Source of the DNA: Geodermatophilus sabuli
GTDB lineage: Bacteria > Actinomycetota > Actinomycetes > Mycobacteriales > Geodermatophilaceae
Length of the DNA: 64,000 nucleotides
Assembly (NCBI RefSeq): GCF_900215145.1
Contig: NZ_OBDO01000004.1
Coordinates: forward strand, 186,001 to 250,000
Reading direction: 5' to 3'
Made by a program: the position numbers and the translations under genes. Positions 21,310 to 29,551 of the stretch are shown here, in pieces (the first letter of the stretch is position 1; each line of letters begins with the position of its first letter). The notes under the pieces are model-generated. The model was not told where the DNA came from and searched no databases. It saw only the letters and a list, made by a program, of their open reading frames with translations.

Positions 21310-22113
21310 TCAGCGCATCGACGGCGGCCGCAGCGCCTCAGGGACGACGGCGGTCTCGCCGGTCGCCGTCCTCGCGCTGGGCACGCCCTTGAACCGGTAG
21401 GGGACGGCGCCGATGCCGGGCTGCACGATGTAGGCCGCGCCCGGCTCGCCCGAGGCCCAGGCCGCGAGCATCGCGTCGGCGACCTCCCCGGCGGTGAGCA
21501 CCGGGAAGCCGGCCTTCTGGAACTCCGCGCGGATGGGGTCGATGATCGCGGTGTCGGCGAAGCCGGGGCAGACCGCGGTGACGGTGATGCCCTCGGCGGC
21601 CAGCCGCGGCGCCATCGAGCGGACGAACGCCACCGCGCCGCCCTTCGCGACGCTGTAGCCGGGGTCGGTGGCCATCGGCGAGAGCCCGGCCAGCGACGCC
21701 GTCACGACGATCGCGCCGCCGCCGGCCCGCTGCAGCGCCGGCAGGGCCGCCGCGGTGCCGTAGACCACGCCGAGCAGGTCGACGTCGAGCACCCGCAGGA
21801 AGCCGTCGACGTCGAGCAGCTCGTCGGAGTCGAAGCCGGCGATGCCGGCGTTGAGGAACACCGCGTCGAGCCGGCCGTGCTCGGCCTCGACCTGCTCGAC
21901 GACGGCGCGGTTGGCCGCCCGGTCGGTGACGTCGAGGACGGCGAAGCCGCAGCCCAGGTCGGCGGCGACCGAGCGGTTCCGCTCGCTGTCCAGGTCGGCG
22001 AGGACGACGGTGACCCCGCCCTCGCGCAGCCGGGCGGCCAGCGCCCGGCCGAAGCCGCCGGTCCCCCCGGTGATTAGCGCGACGGAGCCAGGGCCTGGAG
22101 TGGTGTGCGTCAC
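21310..22113 (-). CDS. Short-chain dehydrogenase/reductase
   Basis: A 267-residue classical SDR. The cofactor loop is ITGGTGGFGRAL, ADLDSER suggests NAD(H) preference through the acidic residue, LNAGIAG is the NAG motif, and VVTASLAG with GYSVAKGG provide Ser, Tyr and Lys of the active site. The C-terminal 40 residues (GAVPYRFKGVPS) are typical for a subgroup of actinobacterial SDRs. The GTG at 22113 lies just before the Rossmann start. It is downstream of the M20 peptidase gene on the same strand with a 23-base gap, so the two are probably co-transcribed. Confidence 0.92.
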   Translation of the reverse strand: MTHTTPGPGSVALITGGTGGFGRALAARLREGGVTVVLADLDSERNRSVAADLGCGFAVLDVTDRAANRAVVEQVEAEHGRLDAVFLNAGIAGFDSDELLDVDGFLRVLDVDLLGVVYGTAAALPALQRAGGGAIVVTASLAGLSPMATDPGYSVAKGGAVAFVRSMAPRLAAEGITVTAVCPGFADTAIIDPIRAEFQKAGFPVLTAGEVADAMLAAWASGEPGAAYIVQPGIGAVPYRFKGVPSARTATGETAVVPEALRPPSMR

Positions 22114-22136
22114 CGTCGCATCACACCACGGGCGTC

Positions 22137-23465
22137 TCAGGCCGCGCGCAGGAAGCGGTCGAGCACGCGGATGCCGAAGCGCAGCGACTCCACCGGCACC
22201 CGCTCGTCGATGCCGTGGAACAGCGAGGCGAAGTCGAGGTCCGGGGGCAGCCGCAGCGGGGAGAACCCGAAGCAGCGCATGCCCAGCCGCTCGAAGCTCT
22301 TGGCATCGGTGCCGCCGCTCATGGTGAACGGCACCGGCCGCGCGCCGTCGTCCTCGGCCTCGAGCGCGGCGACCATCTGGTCGACCAGCGGGCCGTCGAA
22401 CGTCGTCTCCACGGCCTGGTCGTGGACGAGCCACTCGCGCTGCACGCCCTCGCCGAGCAGCCCGGCCAGCTGCCGCTCGAACTCCTCCTCCTGGCCGTAC
22501 AGGAAGCGGCCGTCGACGGTGGCGCTGGCGGTGCCGGGGATGACGTTGGCCTTGTAGCCGGCGTCGAGCATCGTGGGGTTCACCGTGTTGCGCAGCGCCG
22601 CGCCGATCATGCGGCTGATGCTGCCGAGCCGGGCGAGTGCCTCCTCGGGCTCGTCGGGGTCGATCTCGATGCCGTAGGCGTCCTCGACGGCGGCGAGGAA
22701 CTGGCGCATCGGCGGGGTGAGGACGGTGGGCAGCCGGTGCGAACCGAGCCGGGCCACGGCCGAGCACAGCCGGGTGACGGCGTTGTCGTCGTGGACGAAC
22801 GAGCCGTGGCCGGGCTTGCCGCCGGCGGTCAGCCGCATCCAGGCCAGGCCCTTCTCGGCGGTCTGCACGAGGTAGAGGCGCAGGTCGTCGCGGACGGTGA
22901 TGGAGAAGCCGCCGACCTCGCTGATCGCCTCGGTGCAGCCCTCGAACAGGTCGGGGTGCTCCTCGACGAGGAAGCGCGCGCCGAGCCGGCCGCCGGCCTC
23001 CTCGTCGGCGACGTAGGCCAGCACGATGTCGCGCGGGGGCCGGACACCGGTACGCGCCCAGTCGCGGACCAGCGCCAGGACCATCGCGTCCATGTCCTTC
23101 ATGTCGACCGCGCCGCGACCCCAGACGTAGCCGTCGCGCTCCTCGCCGGAGAACGGGTGGACGCTCCACTCGGCCGGATCGGCGGGGACGACGTCCAGGT
23201 GGCCGTGCACCAGCAGCGCGGGCCGCTCGCGGTCCTGCCCCGGGATGCGGGCGACCAGGCTCGCCCTGCCCCGCTCGGACTCGTGGACGACGCTGCCGAT
23301 GCCGACCTCGTCGAGCTTGCCGGCGACCCACTCGGCGGCCTGCCGCTCACCCTTGCCGGTGGCGGTGTCGCCGGTGTTGGTCGTGTCGATGCGGATGAGG
23401 TCGCTGAGCAGTTCGGCGACCTCGGCCTGGGCGCGGGCGAGGGGGGCGGGCGTCGGCTCGGGCAT
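22137..23465 (-). CDS. M20 family metallopeptidase (ArgE/DapE/CPG2-like)
   Basis: A 442-residue zinc hydrolase. The metal ligands and catalytic residues are visible: His and Asp in LLVHGHLDVVPAD, the bridging Asp in WGRGAVDMKDMD, the Glu pair in YVADEEAGG, and a C-terminal SGGTDAKSF. The central dimerisation domain carries GGKPGHGS. These enzymes cleave acyl-amino acids or dipeptides in the cytoplasm; which one is unknown. The ATG at 23465 begins the conserved region after a short linker. It precedes the SDR gene and is divergent from the GGDEF gene. Confidence 0.93.
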   Translation of the reverse strand: MPEPTPAPLARAQAEVAELLSDLIRIDTTNTGDTATGKGERQAAEWVAGKLDEVGIGSVVHESERGRASLVARIPGQDRERPALLVHGHLDVVPADPAEWSVHPFSGEERDGYVWGRGAVDMKDMDAMVLALVRDWARTGVRPPRDIVLAYVADEEAGGRLGARFLVEEHPDLFEGCTEAISEVGGFSITVRDDLRLYLVQTAEKGLAWMRLTAGGKPGHGSFVHDDNAVTRLCSAVARLGSHRLPTVLTPPMRQFLAAVEDAYGIEIDPDEPEEALARLGSISRMIGAALRNTVNPTMLDAGYKANVIPGTASATVDGRFLYGQEEEFERQLAGLLGEGVQREWLVHDQAVETTFDGPLVDQMVAALEAEDDGARPVPFTMSGGTDAKSFERLGMRCFGFSPLRLPPDLDFASLFHGIDERVPVESLRFGIRVLDRFLRAA

Positions 23466-23558
23466 GCCGCAGATCGTGCCACCGGCACGGCGCGTCCCCC
23501 GGATGAGTGGGACGGCCTCCACCGCGGACGGCGTGGAGCCGATCAGCTCGGTGTGAGG

Positions 23559-24584
23559 ATGCCGAGTGCCCTGCGGGCTCGTGAGCCCCGCACGGCCGCA
23601 CGCAGCGCCGTGCTCATCCTCGCCGTGTGCGCCGCGGCACTGGCCGGGCTGACCGCCGTCGAGGCGCCACGGGCCGTCGTGGCCGTCGCGTCGTGGGCGG
23701 GCGTGCTCGTCCTGCTCGGTGCGGCTGCGGTCTGCCGGTTCGTGTCCGCGGAGACGCTGGACCGGGTCGGGTTCTGCGTCGGCCTGGCCCTGGGTGGGGT
23801 CCTGCTGGCGACCACGCTGAACTCGATGACCGGTGATGCGAGCATCACCGGTCAGTCCTTCCTCGCCTTCCCGGTCCTCTGGGCGGCCTCGCACCTACGC
23901 CGCGGCGCGGTGGTCCTCGTCACCACCATCGCCGTGGCCGCCGACGCGCTGTCCCTCTACATCCTCCTACCGGCCGAGACGGCCACGACCAACCTGCTCT
24001 TCTTCGGCGCCGTCCTGGTCGTCATGGCGGTGATGCTGGTGCGTGGCCACGAGAAGCAGGAGCAGCTGGTGGCCGCCCTGCAGGAGCAGGCCCGGGTCGA
24101 CGCCCTCACCGGCCTGGTCAACCGGCGGGTGTTCGACGAGGCGCTGGCCGGGACCGTGACCGGGTGGGCGCCGGCCGGAACGGCGCTGGTACTCATCGAC
24201 GTGGACTCCTTCAAGACCATCAACGACTCGCACGGCCACCCGGTCGGTGACTCGGCGCTGGTGCACCTGGCGCGGATCCTGCGCGAGCAGGTGCGGGCCG
24301 ACGACGCGGTGCTCGCCCGGCTGGGCGGTGACGAGCTGGCGGTCCTGCTGCCCGGCTGCGACGCCCCCGCGGCCACCCGCCGCGCCGAGCAGCTCGGGGA
24401 CGCCGTCCGGGCCACCCCGCTCCTCCTGCCCGACGGCACCCTGCTGACAGTCTCCATCAGCCTGGGTGTGGCCCACCTGCCGCAGGGCTCCGACGACCTG
24501 GCCGCCCTCTACTCGGCCGCGGACCGGGCGCTGTACGAGGCCAAGCGGGCCGGCCGGGGACGCGTCGCCGTCGCCTCCGCCTGA
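23559..24584 (+). CDS. Membrane-anchored GGDEF domain protein
   Basis: A 341-residue protein with six or so hydrophobic segments in the first 165 residues, a short coiled linker (EKQEQLVAALQEQARVD) and a C-terminal GGDEF domain. The domain shows DALTGLVNRRVFDE, the metal Asp in VLIDVDSFKTIND, and the signature as RLGGDELAVLLPG, i.e. GGDEL rather than GGDEF. Such domains make cyclic di-GMP; the Leu change is tolerated in some active enzymes, so activity is probable but not certain. A product-binding RxxD is seen as REQVRADD a few residues before. The ATG at 23559 starts right after a GAGG site. Its 3' end is 67 bases from the tRNA gene. Confidence 0.88.
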   Translation: MPSALRAREPRTAARSAVLILAVCAAALAGLTAVEAPRAVVAVASWAGVLVLLGAAAVCRFVSAETLDRVGFCVGLALGGVLLATTLNSMTGDASITGQSFLAFPVLWAASHLRRGAVVLVTTIAVAADALSLYILLPAETATTNLLFFGAVLVVMAVMLVRGHEKQEQLVAALQEQARVDALTGLVNRRVFDEALAGTVTGWAPAGTALVLIDVDSFKTINDSHGHPVGDSALVHLARILREQVRADDAVLARLGGDELAVLLPGCDAPAATRRAEQLGDAVRATPLLLPDGTLLTVSISLGVAHLPQGSDDLAALYSAADRALYEAKRAGRGRVAVASA

Positions 24585-24651
24585 CCACCTCGACGCGGGG
24601 AGGGGGTGCGTGATCGACGTCCGGACGTCCGGTAGTCTCTGACTCGCACTC

Positions 24652-24736
24652 GTCCGGGTGGCGGAATGGCAGACGCGCTAGCTTGAGGTGCTAGTGCCCT
24701 TTATCGGGCGTGGGGGTTCAAGTCCCCCCTCGGACA
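24652..24736 (+). tRNA. tRNA-Leu (anticodon GAG)
   Basis: An 85-base class II tRNA. Acceptor GTCCGGG pairs with CTCGGAC, the anticodon arm CTAGC-TTGAGGT-GCTAG gives anticodon GAG, a long variable arm (GCCCTTTATCGGGC) is present, and the T arm is GGGGGTTCAAGTCCCCC. CCA is not encoded. It marks the boundary between core-like genes and accessory DNA and is a plausible integration site. Confidence 0.97.
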
Positions 24737-24783
24737 CTCAGAAGTGGGATTCTTCCCACCTCATCGGGCCAGACCCACGTTCT

Positions 24784-25692
24784 GTGTCCACGACCGACAC
24801 GGTCCCAGCCGACCCCGGTTCGGCAACCATCCCTCCCACCGCGTCTGCGGCCGTCTCCGACGAGGCAGCGCTGCGCCGCGTGCTGGGAGCGACTGCCGAG
24901 CCGGCGGCGGTACGGACGGTCCGGGCAATGCCCAACGCTGCTCCCCCGAAGCCTGCGGCCGTGCGCCGCCGGGCCGCGGCGCCGCCGCCCGTCCCGACTG
25001 CTTCCGCGCCGGCCGCGCCGGCCCGGACCTCGTCCGCGTCGACCTCCCCGGCACCGGCCGGGCTGCCCGCCTCCTTCGCCGGGATCGGGGCGCTTCTCGC
25101 CGACGCCGGCGAGCGGGTGCCCGCCGACGCGCTCACCCTCACCGCCGTCACCGCCGCGGCCGGGTCCGGCTCGACGGTGGACCTCTCCGGCATCTGGATG
25201 CTGGACGCAGCGATGGCGGCGGCGCGCAGCAACACCGTGCTGCGCGCCCTGGACGGCAAGGGTCGCCTGATGCTGCCGCTGGAGGCCGCCGGCGCGGCGC
25301 GGGTGCCCGCTGAGCGCGACGGTGCGGTGCTCACCGTCTTCCTGCCCGGCGCCGCCGAGGGCCCGCGGCCCAACTTCGCCGTCGCGCCCCTGCCGCTGGA
25401 TGCCCGCGGGCGGCTCACGCTGACCACCGGCGTGCGGCGCGCGGCCGGCATTCCCGACGGCGCCGACGTCTACGCCCAGATCGACCTCGAGCGGCAGACG
25501 GTGACCGTCACCGCCGCCAGCCGCCTCACCGCCGCGCTGGCCGACGCCCTCGACGGGCTGCGCAGCCCCTCCCCCGCCTCCGACCGCGCCGACACCGGCT
25601 CCACCGACACAGTGCCGGTCGGGCTCCCCATCGCCGCAGGTGCGCCGAGCGACGAGCCCAACCCCGACCGGCGACTGCGCAGCGTCGGCTGA
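24784..25692 (+). CDS. AbrB/MraZ-like protein with two swapped-hairpin repeats
   Basis: A 302-residue protein with a low-complexity Ala/Pro-rich first half (proline and basic residues around 65-90) and a C-terminal half holding two related segments: ALDGKGRLMLPLEA near residue 157 and PLDARGRLTLTTGVRRAAG near residue 205, the second followed by ADVYAQIDLERQTVTVT. Both match the SpoVT/AbrB/MraZ swapped-hairpin DNA-binding pattern. A regulatory or DNA-structuring role is likely. The open frame begins inside the tRNA; the first sensible start is GTG at 24784, without a clear ribosome site. It is the first gene after the tRNA and is followed 62 bases later by the integrase. Confidence 0.6.
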   Translation: MSTTDTVPADPGSATIPPTASAAVSDEAALRRVLGATAEPAAVRTVRAMPNAAPPKPAAVRRRAAAPPPVPTASAPAAPARTSSASTSPAPAGLPASFAGIGALLADAGERVPADALTLTAVTAAAGSGSTVDLSGIWMLDAAMAAARSNTVLRALDGKGRLMLPLEAAGAARVPAERDGAVLTVFLPGAAEGPRPNFAVAPLPLDARGRLTLTTGVRRAAGIPDGADVYAQIDLERQTVTVTAASRLTAALADALDGLRSPSPASDRADTGSTDTVPVGLPIAAGAPSDEPNPDRRLRSVG

Positions 25693-25754
25693 CCCGCACC
25701 GTCGCCTGCGTCCCGCGGCACGACCGGTGCCGCCGACCGAACGGAGAACCGATC

Positions 25755-27071
25755 GTGAACCCCGTCCCGTCCCTCGTCGACGACGCCAAGCGCGAGGCGA
25801 TGCGCGCCGCGCTTCTCGCACAGGGCTGGAACACCGCCGACATCGACGCAGCGTTCCCCCCGGCGCCGCCGGTGTCGGTGTACCGGATGCGCCAGGGCGT
25901 CACCGACGCCGTAGAGGAGATGCGCCGGGACCTGCCGCGCAGCGTCAAGACCTGGGAGCCGTACCTGCAGGTCTACGTCGACGGGTTCCCCGCGATGTGC
26001 CCGTGCCCCTGCACCGCCTGCGCCGCCGGCCCGTGCCCGTGCCCCGGCGACGCCGCCGGCCACCACGACACCTGCGCCATGCCCGAGGGCAACCGTCACA
26101 CCGACTGCGCCGCGCGCTACACCGGCATCGCGGACCTGCCGGTCGCCGAGGTCACCTTCAGCGAGGTCGCCGAGGCGGCCTGGTGGGCCGAGCGGCACGG
26201 CCTCAAGCGCACCGTCGCCCGCAACGCCAAGCGCGAGGCGAAGGGCCGCAACCTGCTGCACAGCGACGGCCGCGGCGCCCGCGAGCAGCTCATCCAGGCC
26301 AGCCGCTGGATGTTCACCTGGCTGGACCGGAAGAAGAAGATCGACGGCAACCCGGCCCTGGACGTCAAGCTGCCCCCACGGCAGGAGGCCACGGCCCGCT
26401 CGCTGACCCCGGAGGAGTTCGGTGAGGTCTATGGCGTCGCGGTCAGCACCGGCCAGGACCCCACCCTGGACGGGCTGATCCTGCGCCACCTGCTCATCCA
26501 GGGCGTGCGCCGCGGCGCGCTGCTGGACAGCACCTGCGAGGGGCTCGACGTCGCCAACTGCGCGATCCGCTACTGGGACCAGAAGAAGAAGACCTGGCGG
26601 TGGCGCCCCACCACCCGCACCCACCTGGCCGACCTGGTCACGCACGCCATCGTCCGGGGTCCGCGCGTGGCCGCGCCCCCGGACGCGAGCGAGGAGGAGC
26701 GGCGGCACGGCATCCCCGCGCTGACCGCCACCTCGCCGGTCTTCTACGCCCAGCCGGTCGACACCTTCGACGAGAACGGCTACTTCGTCTCCCGTGAGGT
26801 CCGGCCGATCACCCGCAAGCGCATCGAGCTGCTGTTCGCCCGCATCCGCCGCAACCTCCCCTGGACGGAGAACGTCGAGCTGCGCTGCCACGACATCCGC
26901 CACACCAGCGGCCGGCTGATCTACAAGGCCGCCGACCAGCAGATGGCCAAGCTCCACCTCGCCCACGACGGCGGCACCACCACCGACCACTACCTCAAGG
27001 ACCGGCTCGACGAGCTCGCCAAGCTCAAGGAGCAGCTCTTCGAGCCCCGGCGGGACGGCGACCAGCCGTAG
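25755..27071 (+). CDS. Tyrosine-recombinase-like integrase with Cys-rich N-terminal insertion
   Basis: A 438-residue protein. The C-terminal half looks like a phage-type integrase: box I Arg in LIQGVRRGALLDS (about residue 250), HxxR in CHDIRHTSGRLIY (about 378), and the nucleophile Tyr in TTTDHYLKD (about 411). The N-terminal half carries a core-binding-like helical part (QLIQASRWMFTWLDRKKK) and, at about residues 80-115, a cluster of nine cysteines (CPCPCTACAAGPCPCPGD then HHDTC and TDC) that may bind zinc. The GTG start follows GGAG. Placed a kilobase from tRNA-Leu, it is the best candidate for the enzyme that moved this island. A strong terminator follows. Two degenerate relatives lie at 27.3 and 54.0 kb. 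Confidence 0.7.
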   Translation: MNPVPSLVDDAKREAMRAALLAQGWNTADIDAAFPPAPPVSVYRMRQGVTDAVEEMRRDLPRSVKTWEPYLQVYVDGFPAMCPCPCTACAAGPCPCPGDAAGHHDTCAMPEGNRHTDCAARYTGIADLPVAEVTFSEVAEAAWWAERHGLKRTVARNAKREAKGRNLLHSDGRGAREQLIQASRWMFTWLDRKKKIDGNPALDVKLPPRQEATARSLTPEEFGEVYGVAVSTGQDPTLDGLILRHLLIQGVRRGALLDSTCEGLDVANCAIRYWDQKKKTWRWRPTTRTHLADLVTHAIVRGPRVAAPPDASEEERRHGIPALTATSPVFYAQPVDTFDENGYFVSREVRPITRKRIELLFARIRRNLPWTENVELRCHDIRHTSGRLIYKAADQQMAKLHLAHDGGTTTDHYLKDRLDELAKLKEQLFEPRRDGDQP

Positions 27072-27084
27072 CCCGCCACCCCTT

Positions 27085-27119
27085 CCGCAGGCCCACCGGG
27101 TTGCCCGGTGGGCCTGCGG
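27085..27119 (+). terminator. Intrinsic-type terminator hairpin
   Basis: CCGCAGGCCCACCGGG and its exact complement flank a TTG loop 13 bases after the integrase stop. There is no T-run, as is common in high-GC genomes. Confidence 0.85.
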
Positions 27120-27221
27120 CATTCCCGGATCACGCGGTGATCGGAACAGGCCAGGCCGCTGCCCGCATCACGCCCGGAGCGCAGCGACCTGGCAGGCGGG
27201 GGCTCTCCACGGGATGACTGC

Positions 27222-27262
27222 GCAACCCGCGCAGCCGCGCACGGTCGCCGGGGTCCCACTGA
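27222..27262 (+). repeat. Leader segment shared by integrase relatives
   Basis: TGACTGCGCA, a short variable part, then CGCACGGTCGCCGGGGTCCCA precede the degenerate integrase relative. The same order recurs at 53898 before the third relative, and a shorter version (CGCACCGTCGCCTGCGTCCC) lies at 25697 before the first. Its place upstream of each start suggests a shared promoter or leader. Confidence 0.55.
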
Positions 27263-27297
27263 TGCCGGCCCCGCCGGCGAACAGGAAGGAGACGGCT

Positions 27298-28077
27298 GTG
27301 ACCGTCACCCCCCACCCCGACGCCCCCTCCCCCGACCCGCTCCCCGAGGGTGGGTCCGTCCCCGGCCGGTTCGCGCGGGGCTCCGCGCGCATCGGCCACC
27401 TCACGCTCGAGGAGTTCCACGCCGCCTACGCCCTCGCCGTCTCCACCGGCGACGACCCGGCGCTGGACGGGCTGCTGCTGCAGCACCTGCTCATCGAGGC
27501 CGCCCGGCCCGCCGAGCTGCTCTCCCTGCGGTACGGCGACCTCGACCCGATCGACGCGATCATCACCGTGTGGGACAGCCGACCCTTCCGGTCCCACAGG
27601 CGCCCGTCGACGCCGGAGCACGTGGCCGCCCTCGCCGCGCACGTGGCCGAGCGCGGACCGCGCACGCCGGCCCCGCCGGACGCCCCCGAGGAGGTGCGCC
27701 GCGCCGGCATCCCGGCGCTCAGCGGCGACGACCCGGTCTTCTACCGGCGCCCGGTCGACACCTTCGACGCCGACGGCTACCTCGTCGACCGGCAGGTGCG
27801 CCCGATGACCGGCAGGCGGCTGACCTCCCTGGTGGTACGCATCCGCCAGAACGGCGGGCCGGCGCTGACCGCGTCGGTGGTCCGCGCGCTGAGCATCCGA
27901 CTCATCTGGTCCGCCGGCGGCGGCGAGGCCGTGCACTGGTTCGGCCCCCGCAGCGCCCCGCGCACCGTGCTCGACGCCGAGGCGGCGCGCCAGCGGCTCG
28001 GCCGGCTCAAGAGCCACCTCTTCGGCGACCTGCCGGAGCACCCGGCCGGAGATCACCCCGGCGGCACGGACTGCTGA
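27298..28077 (+). CDS. Degenerate integrase-like protein (relative 2)
   Basis: A 259-residue relative of the C-terminal half of the integrase at 25755. Shared blocks are LEEFHAAYALAVSTGDDPALDG, LLIEAARPAELLSLRYGDLD, DDPVFYRRPVDTFDADGY and RQVRPMTGRRLTSL. The HxxR motif is replaced (VRALSIRLIW) and the C-terminal Tyr region is gone (FGPRSAPRTVLDAEA), so it cannot act as a recombinase. The N-terminal core-binding and Cys-rich parts are also absent. GTG at 27298 has a good AAGGAG site. Conservation of a terminator and flanks, with an intact frame, suggests it is expressed and may have taken a regulatory or DNA-binding role (inference). Confidence 0.65.
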   Translation: MTVTPHPDAPSPDPLPEGGSVPGRFARGSARIGHLTLEEFHAAYALAVSTGDDPALDGLLLQHLLIEAARPAELLSLRYGDLDPIDAIITVWDSRPFRSHRRPSTPEHVAALAAHVAERGPRTPAPPDAPEEVRRAGIPALSGDDPVFYRRPVDTFDADGYLVDRQVRPMTGRRLTSLVVRIRQNGGPALTASVVRALSIRLIWSAGGGEAVHWFGPRSAPRTVLDAEAARQRLGRLKSHLFGDLPEHPAGDHPGGTDC

Positions 28078-28083
28078 GCAGGA

Positions 28084-28124
28084 CACGAAGCCCCCGACGA
28101 CCATCGGCCGTCGGGGGCTTCGTG
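28084..28124 (+). terminator. Intrinsic-type terminator hairpin
   Basis: A perfect 16-base stem (CACGAAGCCCCCGACG and complement) with a 9-base loop, seven bases after the stop of the degenerate integrase relative. Confidence 0.85.
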
Positions 28125-28138
28125 CTGTCCGTGACTAC

Positions 28139-28190
28139 AAGACCTCCTGGTATGCGGCTACGGGTTTGCCCGCCGTCGGCCGGTGCGTCA
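28139..28190. repeat. Trailer segment repeated at 54889
   Basis: About 50 bases beginning AAGACCTCCTGGTATGCGGC resemble 54889-54940 (AAGACCGCCTGGTATGCGGT) at roughly three quarters of positions by eye. Both copies lie downstream of a degenerate integrase relative and its terminator. Confidence 0.6.
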
Positions 28191-28278
28191 GTCGATGTCG
28201 GGGTCGCGCTCCCAGGACCCGGCCGAGCGGTCGGACTCGTAGGCCTCGAGGTCCTCGACGGTGGCCTTCCCGGAGCTC
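28188..28278 (-). pseudogene. Possible C-terminal gene remnant
   Basis: On the minus strand a short frame reads SSGKATVEDLEAYESDRSAG and ends WERDPDID before a stop. The composition looks protein-like, but no upstream coding region in this frame belongs with it; a TTG start would give only about 29 residues. It lies directly after the stop of the 28291 gene and may be a leftover tail of a lost gene. No function can be given. Confidence 0.25.
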
Positions 28279-28290
28279 AACGACGATCGG

Positions 28291-29013
28291 CTAGGACGCG
28301 TCGGCGGCCCGACGGCGAAGGCGGTCGACGTAGTCCGTGCGCAGTACGTGGCGGCTGCGCGGGCGCTTGCCGATGTTGATGTTGCGCACGTACTCGGCCA
28401 GACGCTCGGGGTTCTTGCCGGACCACCCGTGGGCCAGGGCCCAGCCCTGCATCGCCGCTCCATCCATCGGGATGCCGGCGTCGTGCAGGGCGAGCAGCGC
28501 GCCGACGACCATGTCCTTCTCGTAGCCGGCCGAGATGGTGTTGTTGTGGTTGATCGACGCTGTGAGGCCGATGAGCGCCTCGACGACGACCGGGTCGAGA
28601 TCGGGCGTCAGGTCCTGCCATGCCGAGCCATCACCGAGAAGCGTGGGTCGGACGGCGGTCACCCACGGCCTGATGGCCTCCTCGCTCCAGGTGATGACGC
28701 ACAGGGCCCGGATGCGGCGGCCGCCGCTGCGGACGAGCTCGCCGATGTCGTCCATGTGCGCCCACGCCATCAGCACGGGCCCGGTTCCGCGCAGGATGGC
28801 GCCACCACGGCCGGTGACGTGCTCGACGTCGCGGTTCCGAGCGACGAGCTGCTCGAGCTGTGCGCAGTTGCGCAGGTTGGACTTCTGGCTGGTCCACACG
28901 GTCAACGTGTCGCCCTCGGCCATGTGCTGGACGCACCAGTCGATGGCGGCGGTGACACCGTCGTCGTCGTAGCTGGACACGGCCGCCGGGTAGTCCACGT
29001 CGCGCTCGAACAT
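28291..29013 (-). CDS. Hypothetical protein
   Basis: A 240-residue soluble protein that I do not recognise. It has an acidic N-terminus (FERDVDYPAAVSSYDDDG), a beta-rich part (TLTVWTSQKSNLRNCAQLE, PVLMAWAHMDDIGELV, IRALCVITWSEEAI) that could be a Rossmann-like or nuclease-like alpha/beta domain, and a basic helical C-terminus (NINIGKRPRSRHVL). The ATG at 29013 is preceded by GGGGAG at good distance, better than the upstream start at 29064. It lies alone on this strand within the accessory region. No signal peptide or membrane segment is visible. Confidence 0.7.
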   Translation of the reverse strand: MFERDVDYPAAVSSYDDDGVTAAIDWCVQHMAEGDTLTVWTSQKSNLRNCAQLEQLVARNRDVEHVTGRGGAILRGTGPVLMAWAHMDDIGELVRSGGRRIRALCVITWSEEAIRPWVTAVRPTLLGDGSAWQDLTPDLDPVVVEALIGLTASINHNNTISAGYEKDMVVGALLALHDAGIPMDGAAMQGWALAHGWSGKNPERLAEYVRNINIGKRPRSRHVLRTDYVDRLRRRAADAS

Positions 29014-29153
29014 CTCCACTCCCCTTTGCTCTTGGCACCTGCGAGGGACGGTATGCGTACGCACTGACAGGACGTGCTCACCGTCAGCATCGGAGCGGGG
29101 TCGTGCGGATCGCGGTGCGGTGCCCCGCCCGCCCCGGGAGTAGGAAGGACCTC

Positions 29154-29498
29154 ATGCCGGGCAGGTCGCTGGAGGCGCCGATCTGCAGACGCGCCCAGTT
29201 CCTCGCCGCTGTCGCCGAGGACGAGGTGCATCGGCCCGGCGGCCACGGGGAGGCCCTGGGCTGGGTGCTCGCCGACCTCGCCGCCGGATGGCCCCTGCGC
29301 AACGACTACGGCCCACTGACGGCGGCCGTCGCGGGTCGGCCGGAGCTGGCGCGCGCGCTGGTGGCCGCGGCCGGCTTTGTCCCGGCGTGCATCGAGTACG
29401 GGGAGCACAGCCCCGGCGGCCGCTACGTCGGCTGGCGGCACCGCTGGGCGGGCACCGCCGGCGAGTTGTGGGACGCAGCGACCGCCGTCGTCCGCTGA
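29154..29498 (+). CDS. Hypothetical protein
   Basis: A 114-residue protein, start MPGRSLEAPICRRAQFLAAV, with a helical pattern and a Trp-rich end (YVGWRHRWAGTAGELWDAA). The ATG at 29154 has a GGAAGGA site five bases upstream. No family is recognised. It is divergent from the 28291 gene and convergent with the broken HIRAN-like gene. Confidence 0.55.
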   Translation: MPGRSLEAPICRRAQFLAAVAEDEVHRPGGHGEALGWVLADLAAGWPLRNDYGPLTAAVAGRPELARALVAAAGFVPACIEYGEHSPGGRYVGWRHRWAGTAGELWDAATAVVR

Positions 29499-29551
29499 CC
29501 CGAGCCGCCGCGGCGCCGTTCAGGGAATGGCGCCGGCAGTGGTCAGAACGC

